A stretch of 5,291 nucleotides of DNA from NCBI GenBank assembly GCA_004552615.1, contig SFNZ01000101.1, positions 1 to 5,291 of the forward strand, in the 5' to 3' direction. Position 1 is the stretch's first letter. Every line of letters begins with the position of its first letter. The notes beneath the pieces are model-generated. The model saw only the letters and a program-made list of their open reading frames with translations, made no database searches and was not told where the DNA came from. The DNA comes from Bacteroidales bacterium (lineage in GTDB: Bacteria > Bacteroidota > Bacteroidia > Bacteroidales > UBA932). Positions 1 to 5,291 of the stretch are shown here, in pieces. The position numbers and the translations under genes are program-made.

Positions 1-570
1 ATCCCAGCGCAGAAACCAGGTTTCATTCAGTTTGTTCTCACTGACGATAGTGCTTACGCCAGCCATGTCGGAAGCATTGACGGTCTGATACATATTGGTC
101 TGGGGCTTGCTGACCTGGGCGTAGATATTATTGAAAGTGTTATTGGAGTAGCTCATGCTGAAATCCCACTTCAGATTACGCTTGGACCGGGGCTCCATAC
201 TGACAATCGCCGGGTATTGCGTGATGCTGATTTTTTCAGAATAATCCTTAGTGCTGATAACTATTTCTCCTGTACGCTTCGAGCCTTTGTTTTCAGAAGT
301 CGTGACGATCAAGGCGACCTCCCCGGCCTTGCCTGAAGTGGCGGAAAGTGTCATCCAGCTGTCCGCGCTGGCCTTCCAGTTTCTGTTAACGCTGAAGGAA
401 ATGGTACACTCGCCTCCCTCCGCATGGACTGCAGGGCTGTCAGGCTTGAGAGGATAAAACTCCAACTTTACATCTCCAGATGGCAGATTGTCATCCGAAT
501 TCGGACCTTCTTTTTGGCCACATGAGGCAAACAGGGCGACAAATGTGATGGCACAAAGAAGTTTTTTCAT
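1..570 (-). CDS. BACON-domain surface lipoprotein, C-terminus cut by window edge
   Basis: The ORF reads from ATG at 570 down to base 1 without a stop, giving the first 190 residues of a longer protein. Residues 1-16 form a short lipoprotein signal (MKK followed by a hydrophobic run) with a lipobox-like FASC, so Cys17 should be acylated. A polar linker (about 18-34) leads into a domain at about 35-120 with the BACON pattern: an EGG turn at 51-53, W65 in 'NRNWKAS', W72, a 'TSGKAGE' turn, N94, R99 in 'KRTGEI', and a closing 'ITQYP'. BACON is an immunoglobulin-like domain common in Bacteroidota exported proteins, often beside glycan-active or proteolytic modules. Residues 130-190 start another domain. 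Its pattern, with 'KPQTNMYQTV' near 155-164, recalls the beta-rich region before some bacterial transglutaminase-like domains, but this is a weak guess. The ATG is chosen because the signal peptide begins there. The enzyme or binding role is not visible. Confidence 0.85.
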   Translation of the reverse strand, partial: MKKLLCAITFVALFASCGQKEGPNSDDNLPSGDVKLEFYPLKPDSPAVHAEGGECTISFSVNRNWKASADSWMTLSATSGKAGEVALIVTTSENKGSKRTGEIVISTKDYSEKISITQYPAIVSMEPRSKRNLKWDFSMSYSNNTFNNIYAQVSKPQTNMYQTVNASDMAGVSTIVSENKLNETWFLRWD

Positions 571-637
571 AAGCAACATTATTTTGGTAATTTTAATTTG
601 TATCGACGATTGGTCGCATAAACAACTGTTGACGAGA

Positions 638-669
638 CAAATATACACATTTTCGAAACATATTACATA
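638..669 (-). promoter_or_regulatory. Predicted Bacteroidota-type promoter for the BACON lipoprotein
   Basis: Read on the minus strand, TATATTTG occupies 645 down to 638 and matches the Bacteroidota -7 consensus TAnnTTTG exactly. Exactly 20 bases upstream lies TATG (669-666), three of four matches to the -33 TTTG. Transcription would start near 630-633, giving a leader of about 60 nt before the ATG at 570. The motif match is seen directly; promoter activity is inferred. Confidence 0.55.
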
Positions 670-675
670 TATTTG
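668..675 (+). promoter_or_regulatory. Predicted -7 element for the histidine phosphatase gene
   Basis: TATATTTG at 668-675 is an exact TAnnTTTG match, about 30 bases before the ATG at 705. That implies a start site near 680-683 and a leader of about 22-25 nt. The -33 position at the usual 19-21 base spacing is poor (TACA at 644-647), so the promoter may be weak or activator-dependent. The box overlaps the -33-like TATG of the divergent lipoprotein promoter by two bases (668-669). Confidence 0.5.
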
Positions 676-704
676 CAGAAACCATAACAGGCATTGGACA
701 ATAT

Positions 705-2033
705 ATGAACCTCAAAAATTGTTTTTCAATCATAAGCGCAGCGCTTATCCTTTCTTCCACCGCACTTACGGCGCAGGAATCCCTCAGGCAGCGGATTGCG
801 CAGGACCCGTCAGTAGCCGCAGGCAACGGCAATGTCTATCCCGTACCGGATCCGCATCAGGGCGCACCGAAGGCTCCGAAAGGATTCAAGCCATTCTATA
901 TCAGCCACTATTCGCGTCACGGCTCCCGCTGGCTCATCAGCAGGGAAGATTATTCGAGACCTCAGGAAATATTGCACCGGCAGTATGAAAAGGGCAATCT
1001 CACGTCTCTCGGAGAGGATGTGATGCACCGCTTGGACATCGTATGCAAGGCTGCGGAAGGGAGATACGAGGAACTCACCGTGAAAGGGTCGGAACAGCAG
1101 AAAGGCATTGCAAGAAGAATGTATGACAATTACTGCGAAGTGCTCGGGGGCAATGCAAAAGTCCGGGCCCGTTCCACCACGGTCATAAGGTGCATATTGA
1201 GCATGACTGCCTTCACCAACGCCCTCTCCGGATGCAATCAAGCGCTTGATATCCAGACAGATGCAAGCAAACATGACATGGAGTACATGAACTGGTACGA
1301 CCCGGATCACATAGTTCCTGACGTGAATATGTCCGCCGTGAACGACAGCCTTTACAGGGCAAATATTGATTCGCGGAGATTCATGAGTTCCATATTCAGG
1401 AATCCGGAAGGAATCAGCGATTCATTCTATAATGCCATGTATATGATTTGCGGCAATGTCCAGGGCACCACTGCCTCCGACGTGTCTTTCTGGGACCTTT
1501 TCACAACTGACGAACTCTATTCCCTGTATTACTGCAGCAATGCCGGATGGTATTTCAATCATGGCAATTCCCCTGCGAAGAACAATATGCGTCCGTTTGT
1601 CCAGACGAATCTGCTTATGACGGTCATTGCCCAGGCTGATGATGCAATCAGGGACGGAGAATACGCGGCGGACCTGCGTTTCGGTCACGACGGCAATCTT
1701 TCCTCCCTCGTCACCCTCATGAACCTGAACGGCCTCGGTGCATCAGTCTCCGAGATTGACAGGATTTCCGAATCCTGGAGCATCACTGACATTATCCCGA
1801 TGGCAGCAAACCTCCAGATGGTCTTCTACCGGGACAAATCCGGTGAGGTCATAGTGCATTTCGCATTGAACGAGAAAGAAGCCACACTCCCGATAGACGC
1901 ATTCCACACCTCCGGCAAGAAATCCGCTCCGGCCAATTTCTACCTCTGGTCGGATGTGAAATCCTACTGGAACAGCATACTCGACAAGTCCCCGTCAAAA
2001 CACTATGCAGACAGGCTTCTCGGCATCGAATGA
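705..2033 (+). CDS. Exported histidine acid phosphatase (phytase/MINPP-like, clade 2)
   Basis: This is a 442-residue phosphomonoesterase of the histidine phosphatase superfamily, clade 2. The enzyme forms a phosphohistidine on the first His and uses an acidic residue as proton donor. Residues 1-23 are a type I signal peptide with likely cleavage in 'LTA|QES', so it should act in the periplasm or beyond. The catalytic motif RHGSR is at 71-75 with nucleophile H72. 'RARSTTVIRCILSM' at 154-167 matches the conserved Arg-rich second segment of this clade. GHD at 327-329 (H328, D329) supplies the second catalytic His and the donor Asp. Length fits the family. Phytate, other inositol phosphates or sugar phosphates are plausible substrates, but the motifs do not decide between them. 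The donor is the HD form, not the HAE form typical of MINPP enzymes. The start is fixed by the signal peptide and the upstream TATATTTG box. The 3' end converges on the GH53 gene with only 10 bp between stops. Confidence 0.9.
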   Translation: MNLKNCFSIISAALILSSTALTAQESLRQRIAQDPSVAAGNGNVYPVPDPHQGAPKAPKGFKPFYISHYSRHGSRWLISREDYSRPQEILHRQYEKGNLTSLGEDVMHRLDIVCKAAEGRYEELTVKGSEQQKGIARRMYDNYCEVLGGNAKVRARSTTVIRCILSMTAFTNALSGCNQALDIQTDASKHDMEYMNWYDPDHIVPDVNMSAVNDSLYRANIDSRRFMSSIFRNPEGISDSFYNAMYMICGNVQGTTASDVSFWDLFTTDELYSLYYCSNAGWYFNHGNSPAKNNMRPFVQTNLLMTVIAQADDAIRDGEYAADLRFGHDGNLSSLVTLMNLNGLGASVSEIDRISESWSITDIIPMAANLQMVFYRDKSGEVIVHFALNEKEATLPIDAFHTSGKKSAPANFYLWSDVKSYWNSILDKSPSKHYADRLLGIE

Positions 2034-2043
2034 CAAGATAATG

Positions 2044-3126
2044 CTATTCTGAGAATGCCTCCATAATGACTGTCGGGCGGCCGTCGGATGTGAAGGCTCC
2101 GAGCTTGTACTGACCTGGATGGCACTCCGGCTCCCAGTAGAAGATTCCGAGGCAATGACCTGTGGCCCGGCTTTCACGGATGATGCGGGCAAGCTGGTCA
2201 CGTCCTTTCTCCATGATCTCAGGACGGGACTCGTCCACTTCAAACCCTGTCTCGACTATCATGCATGGCGTCCCGTATTTCTCCCAGACATGATTTATAT
2301 TGCTGATACAATGGTCGATAGTCTCTTCATCGTCAGTCTCGAGACCGCTGTCCAATGCCCAGTAAGGATACAATGACATTCCGACTATATCCCATTTAGC
2401 TCCATATTTCCTGAGCGTGTCGAGATTCGAGTCATATAGCGGCTGATAGAAACCGTTGTCCAGATGCACAATCACCTGGGATTTCGGGAAAACGGATTTG
2501 ACTGCATCGTAGCCGGCAGCGAAAAGACCTGCATACTGTTCCGGATTGTTCCGGAGATGTCCGATGCTCTCCAGAATCTCGACATTGCCGTTCTCGTCAG
2601 GGATTGGGTCTCCCCAGAAATCTCCTTTCACGGTCCATAGCATGCCGTTCGAAATCTCATTGCCAACCTGCACCCATTTCGGCTTTATCCCATTGTCCTT
2701 CAGCATTGTAAGCACTTCGGAAGTATGGGCTGCAAGCAGCTGTTTCACCTCTTCGTAACTCTTACCTGACCATGATTTCGGAACATTCTGCTTCTTGGGA
2801 TCCGCCCAGAAATCGGAATAATGGAAGTCCACCATTATGTCCATTCCGAGGTCACGTGCAATACCGGCCTTGACGAGCAGGTCTTCCTTGGAATTCCAGT
2901 TCCCGTGCTTCGACGGGTCCACCCACACGCGGAATCTCACGGCATCCAGGCCCAGTTCCTTCATCAGGGCAGTGCATTCGCGTTCCTCTCCCTGCTTGTT
3001 GTAGAACTTGTCTCCCCTCGCCTGATACTCGGTGGCCCAGCCGATATCCGCTCCTTTGTAATAATGTGTAGTCCCGGAGCATGCTGCCAGAAGCGGCAGA
3101 AGAATGGCCAAACAGTATTTTTTCAT
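2044..3126 (-). CDS. GH53 arabinogalactan endo-beta-1,4-galactanase, lipoprotein
   Basis: This 360-residue glycoside hydrolase of family GH53 cleaves beta-1,4-galactan, as found in type I arabinogalactan and pectin side chains, by a retaining mechanism in a TIM barrel. Residues 1-15 form a lipoprotein signal ending in LAAC, with Cys16 as the lipidation site, so the enzyme is membrane-anchored. The mature protein opens with 'YKGADIGW', the typical GH53 start. Further family marks are 'VRFRVWVDP' (63-71), 'DFHYSDFWADP' (100-110), 'VQVGNEISNGMLW' (152-164) with acid/base E157, 'GMSLYPYW' (249-256), and 'IVETGF' (290-295) with nucleophile E292. The C-terminal 'FYWEPE' (329-334) is also typical. 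Length suits a single catalytic domain with no added binding module. The ATG is supported by the lipobox spacing. No SusC/SusD pair, sensor or other glycan gene lies within the window; both neighbours are on the other strand. By homology it corresponds to GanB/GalA-type enzymes. Confidence 0.95.
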   Translation of the reverse strand: MKKYCLAILLPLLAACSGTTHYYKGADIGWATEYQARGDKFYNKQGEERECTALMKELGLDAVRFRVWVDPSKHGNWNSKEDLLVKAGIARDLGMDIMVDFHYSDFWADPKKQNVPKSWSGKSYEEVKQLLAAHTSEVLTMLKDNGIKPKWVQVGNEISNGMLWTVKGDFWGDPIPDENGNVEILESIGHLRNNPEQYAGLFAAGYDAVKSVFPKSQVIVHLDNGFYQPLYDSNLDTLRKYGAKWDIVGMSLYPYWALDSGLETDDEETIDHCISNINHVWEKYGTPCMIVETGFEVDESRPEIMEKGRDQLARIIRESRATGHCLGIFYWEPECHPGQYKLGAFTSDGRPTVIMEAFSE

Positions 3127-3151
3127 TTTATTTGTAATATTTCTTGGACAG

Positions 3152-3185
3152 CTGTAAAGTTATCAATTTTTATGAAAATTTACAG
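3152..3185. repeat. Inverted repeat CTGTAAA-N20-TTTACAG in the GH53/tdh intergenic region
   Basis: CTGTAAA at 3152-3158 and TTTACAG at 3179-3185 are perfect 7-bp inverted arms separated by 20 bp (centre to centre 27 bp). The left arm overlaps the putative GH53 -7 box. The right arm lies in the spacer of the putative tdh promoter (3171-3202). A run of six T follows on the plus strand. An operator bound by a dimeric regulator is the more likely reading. A terminator is less likely because the stem is A/T-rich, the loop is long, and no plus-strand gene ends here. Confidence 0.35.
3155..3162 (-). promoter_or_regulatory. Predicted -7 element for the GH53 gene
   Basis: On the minus strand TAACTTTA (3162 down to 3155) differs from TAnnTTTG only at the last base. 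It lies 29 bases before the ATG at 3126, implying a leader of roughly 22 nt. No convincing TTTG is seen 19-21 bases upstream. The box overlaps the left arm of an inverted repeat (3152-3158), which would suit a regulated promoter. The match is modest and the region is AT-rich, so chance is possible. Confidence 0.35.
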
Positions 3186-3202
3186 TTTTTTGTGTAAGTT
3201 TG
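3171..3202 (+). promoter_or_regulatory. Predicted promoter for tdh
   Basis: TAAGTTTG at 3195-3202 matches TAnnTTTG exactly. TATG at 3171-3174, 20 bases upstream, matches the -33 TTTG in three of four positions, the same layout as the lipoprotein promoter at 638-669. The predicted start site is near 3207-3210, giving a leader of about 85 nt to the ATG at 3294. A direct repeat TGTAAG-N2-TGTAAG (3193-3198, 3201-3206) overlaps the -7 box. Confidence 0.5.
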
Positions 3203-3207
3203 TAAGC

Positions 3208-3256
3208 CCATTTGCGGCCGTCGGCCAATGTTTCCGTGCAGAACCCCCACAAATGG
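3208..3256 (+). promoter_or_regulatory. Foldable 5' leader of tdh
   Basis: CCATTTG (3208-3214) and CAAATGG (3250-3256) are perfect 7-bp complements enclosing 35 bases. Inside, GGCC-GTC-GGCC (3216-3226) can form a short GC hairpin. The fold would sit at the very 5' end of the predicted tdh transcript, about 37 bases before the start codon. A tiny ORF, ATG-GCA-ACA-GTT-TGA, lies at 3253-3267. No known riboswitch class is recognised. Confidence 0.3.
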
Positions 3257-3293
3257 CAACAGTTTGAAACAAGACACTAAATTTAAATTGAAA

Positions 3294-4316
3294 ATGAAAG
3301 CACTTGTCAAGAAGTATGCGGAACCGGGAATATGGATGGAAGATGTCCCGATGCCGGAAGTCGGAGTGAACGATGTCCTCATCAAGATATGGAAGGTGGC
3401 CATCTGCGGCACCGACCTCCATATCTACAATTGGGACCAGTGGTCCCAGAACACCATCAAGGTTCCTATGACCATAGGCCATGAATATGTCGGAGAGATT
3501 GTCAAGGTCGGAAGCGGTGTGCAGAACTACAAAATCGGCGACCGTGTGACCGGAGAAGGGCATATCGCCTGCGGTCATTGCCGCAACTGCCGACGCGGAC
3601 GCGAACACATCTGCGAGAATTCCATCGGAGTGGGCGTGAACCGCAACGGAGCTTTCGCCGAATATCTCAGCCTCCCTGCATCGAATGTCGTAAAGGTCGA
3701 TTCACGCATCCCTGACGATTTTGTGGCAATCATGGACCCGTTCGGAAATGCAACCCATACTGCACTCTCATTCCCACTGCTCGGAGAGGACGTCCTCATC
3801 ACCGGAGCAGGCCTGATTGGTACCATGGCCACTGCTATTTGCCGTTTTGCAGGTGCGAGGAACGTGGTGGTTACTGACCTCAGCGAATACCGCCTGGAAA
3901 TCGCGAAGAAGATGGGAGCGACACTCTGCATCAATCCTACCAAGGGCCAGTCAGTGGAGACTGCCATGAAAGAGCTCGGTCTCAAGGGCTTCGACGTGGG
4001 CCTGGAAATGTCCGGTTCACCTGTAGCACTGCGCGAGATGATTGACAGCATGTACTCAGGATCGAAGATATCCCTTCTCGGAATACAGCCTGACAACGCC
4101 CAGATTCCATGGAGCAAGGTAATTTTCAACTCCCTGACTCTCAAGGGTATCTATGGCCGTGAAATGTGGGAGACATGGTACAAGATGGAGCAGATGCTCA
4201 TCTCCGGTCTCGACCTCAGCCCTGTAATCACACACCGCTTCAAGTTCGATGACTTCCAGAAAGGATTCGACGTGATGAAGAGCGGAATGTGCGGCAAGGT
4301 TCTTCTGGAACTTTAA
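3294..4316 (+). CDS. tdh: L-threonine 3-dehydrogenase (zinc-dependent MDR family)
   Basis: This enzyme oxidises L-threonine with NAD+ to L-2-amino-3-ketobutyrate in the cytoplasm; Kbl then splits the product with CoA to glycine and acetyl-CoA. The 340-residue length is almost that of E. coli Tdh (341), with close similarity along the whole chain. Visible marks are C38 in 'AICGTD', H63-E64 in 'GHEYVGE', and H90 in 'GEGH', a position tied to threonine specificity. The structural zinc ligands are C93, C96, C99 and C107. The Rossmann loop is GAGLIG (171-176), with D195 ('VVVTDLSEYR') at the NAD-selecting position. 'KGIYGREMWETWYKM' (284-298) and 'THRFKFDDFQKGFD' (313-326) are typical of Tdh. The start at 3294 (MKALVKKYAEPGIWM) matches the family N-terminus; an in-frame ATG at 3228 would add 22 unrelated residues and lies within the likely leader. 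kbl, a frequent neighbour elsewhere, is not adjacent. The stop converges on the next gene with a 22-bp gap. Confidence 0.97.
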   Translation: MKALVKKYAEPGIWMEDVPMPEVGVNDVLIKIWKVAICGTDLHIYNWDQWSQNTIKVPMTIGHEYVGEIVKVGSGVQNYKIGDRVTGEGHIACGHCRNCRRGREHICENSIGVGVNRNGAFAEYLSLPASNVVKVDSRIPDDFVAIMDPFGNATHTALSFPLLGEDVLITGAGLIGTMATAICRFAGARNVVVTDLSEYRLEIAKKMGATLCINPTKGQSVETAMKELGLKGFDVGLEMSGSPVALREMIDSMYSGSKISLLGIQPDNAQIPWSKVIFNSLTLKGIYGREMWETWYKMEQMLISGLDLSPVITHRFKFDDFQKGFDVMKSGMCGKVLLEL

Positions 4317-4338
4317 CAGCCCGTTTCCCAAACATTAA

Positions 4339-5291
4339 TCAGCGCCCGCAGGCAAGGCGGTTGATCCGCCGTCCTCCTTTGAGGGTAATCCAGGTCTCGA
4401 AACCCGGAAGCCCTTCATTGAGAAGAATCACGCGGGCGCCGTTTTCAAGGTGATTATAGACCGTGTCTCCTCCGGTGTAACGGCCGTAGCACATATATAT
4501 CTCGCCCACTTTGGTCACATAGTCATTGTCGTGGTCGTGACCGTTGAAGATGGCGAGGATATTTCCGCAATCCGACATTGCTGAATACATACCTGAATTG
4601 TAGTCAGGAGCGCAGCATTTCTCCATCCTGGTCCCCCATAGAGGTGCATCCTGGTTCTCCGCTGCATGGCCCAACTCAGGCAGAGGAATGTGGAAAAATG
4701 CGAGGGACGGTACGGAAACGCCTCCATTGGCCTGAGTGTAGCGTCCGCTCACTCTCCGGAATCTCTCAATCTGCTCCGGCAATATCCATTCATAATGTTT
4801 TTCCTCCCAGTCATACGACTGTGAATCAATCATGTAAAGGACATTGACAAGTTTGCCGTCCGTTCCTGCCAGTTCGATTTCGAAGTCAATGCAGCCATCC
4901 TCCCGCGGAGGAAGCATATTGTACGGAATGGTACGAATGAGGTCGTAGAACTCCTCATTGCTGACCCCGTATTCCTTGTCGTGATTGCCGAAGGTCACGG
5001 CGAACGGAATCTTCCTGCAGGCAACCTGCCGCATCACAGTCTCCATAGCCTTTTCCACCGGCTTTCCATAGACCATATCACCCGTAAAGACCACGAGGTC
5101 AGGCTTTTCCACCTTCAATACCTCACTAATCCGTTCCAATGCGATGTCAGACCGCGGGTCGTCCGGGATATAATGCACGTCGGTGAACTGGACAATCTTG
5201 AATTCGCCCTTGCGGTTGAAGTTCATCCTCGTCTGGGAGAATGCCGGGATAAATGTGGCCAATGCCAATAATGCTGACAGGATTCGTTTCA
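4339..5291 (-). CDS. Exported calcineurin-like metallophosphoesterase (Dcr2-like), first base outside window
   Basis: This is a two-metal phosphoesterase. The frame stays open to the right edge, where the last bases read TG-AAA-CGA-ATC-CTG. If base 5292 is A, the protein is 317 residues beginning MKRILSALLALATFIPAFSQ, a clean type I signal peptide with cleavage near 'AFS|Q'. A TTG at 5268 is therefore not the start. All metallophosphoesterase blocks are present (numbering from that Met): DVH at 38-40, GD at 71-72, GNHD at 102-105, 'FFHIP' with H201, and 'NGHDHDND' with H252 and H254. The late 'CYGRYTGGDTVY' resembles the 'YGRxTG' segment of the Dcr2-type group. Such proteins in Bacteroidota are usually annotated as metallophosphatases of unknown substrate; periplasmic phosphomonoesters or diesters are likely. 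The gene ends facing tdh and is not in an operon with anything visible. Upstream context lies outside the window. Confidence 0.9.
   Translation of the reverse strand, partial: KRILSALLALATFIPAFSQTRMNFNRKGEFKIVQFTDVHYIPDDPRSDIALERISEVLKVEKPDLVVFTGDMVYGKPVEKAMETVMRQVACRKIPFAVTFGNHDKEYGVSNEEFYDLIRTIPYNMLPPREDGCIDFEIELAGTDGKLVNVLYMIDSQSYDWEEKHYEWILPEQIERFRRVSGRYTQANGGVSVPSLAFFHIPLPELGHAAENQDAPLWGTRMEKCCAPDYNSGMYSAMSDCGNILAIFNGHDHDNDYVTKVGEIYMCYGRYTGGDTVYNHLENGARVILLNEGLPGFETWITLKGGRRINRLACGR

Noticed and set aside
488..988. A 166-codon plus-strand frame starting antisense to the lipoprotein and running into the phosphatase
   Set aside because: It crosses the promoter region and overlaps the signal peptide and catalytic segment of the real gene in another frame, with no domain-like sequence.
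810..1310. A 166-codon open frame on the minus strand inside the phosphatase gene
   Set aside because: It lies fully antisense to a gene with clear catalytic motifs, and its translation shows no recognisable domain or signal; it is a frame shadow.
2022..2059. Possible bidirectional terminator at the phosphatase/GH53 junction (GGCAT...ATGCC and GAAT...ATTC pairings)
   Set aside because: The arms are only 5 and 4 bp with an uneven internal loop and no T-run, and most of the structure lies in coding sequence.
3152..3191. Inverted repeat followed by six T as a rho-independent terminator on the plus strand
   Set aside because: The stem is AT-rich and only 7 bp with a 20-base loop, and no plus-strand gene ends upstream. 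An operator-like role fits better.
3228..3293. Upstream in-frame ATG as the tdh start
   Set aside because: The extra 22 residues do not resemble Tdh N-termini, while the ATG at 3294 gives the exact family start. The stretch also overlaps the predicted leader fold.
3575..4144. A 189-codon open frame antisense to tdh
   Set aside because: It overlaps the strongly conserved tdh coding sequence. The composition is rich in Ser, Arg and Pro, as expected of an antisense shadow, and no motif is seen.
1..5291. Mobile element, CRISPR, tRNA/rRNA or defence system
   Set aside because: No transposase or integrase motifs, regularly spaced repeats, tRNA-like cloverleafs or defence-gene domains were seen on either strand. 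All long frames are accounted for by five ordinary genes.

Overview
The window looks like chromosomal DNA from a Bacteroidota bacterium, probably a gut-type Bacteroidales. Three things point there: a lipoprotein with a BACON domain, several promoter-like boxes matching the Bacteroidota -7 element TAnnTTTG, and A-rich start regions without clear Shine-Dalgarno sequences. Genus cannot be set from the sequence alone.

Five genes lie on strictly alternating strands (-, +, -, +, -), so none shares an operon with another gene inside the window. From left to right they are: (1) the N-terminal 190 residues of an exported BACON-domain lipoprotein, minus strand, cut by the left edge (1-570); (2) an exported histidine acid phosphatase of the phytase/MINPP-like clade, plus strand (705-2033); (3) a GH53 endo-beta-1,4-galactanase lipoprotein, minus strand (2044-3126); (4) threonine 3-dehydrogenase Tdh, plus strand, with its start best placed at 3294 (3294-4316); (5) an exported calcineurin-like metallophosphoesterase resembling the Dcr2 group, minus strand (4339-5291). 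The start codon of gene 5 falls one base outside the right edge.

Two intergenic stretches hold divergent promoters. In 571-704, two TATATTTG boxes face away from each other, and the -33-like element of one overlaps the -7 of the other. In 3127-3293 lie the GH53 and tdh promoters, a 7-bp inverted repeat over the GH53 -7 box, and a leader that can fold in front of tdh. The two convergent junctions are very short (10 and 22 bp) and show no good terminator.

Four of the five products carry export signals. Three of these are predicted hydrolases of the envelope or periplasm (two phosphatases and a galactanase), suited to releasing phosphate and galactose units from diet- or host-derived material. 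The fourth, the BACON lipoprotein, has no assigned activity. Tdh is a cytoplasmic amino-acid catabolic enzyme and looks functionally unrelated to them. I find no mobile element, CRISPR array, RNA gene or defence system. The content is largely ordinary, and the most interesting signals are in the two divergent promoter regions.
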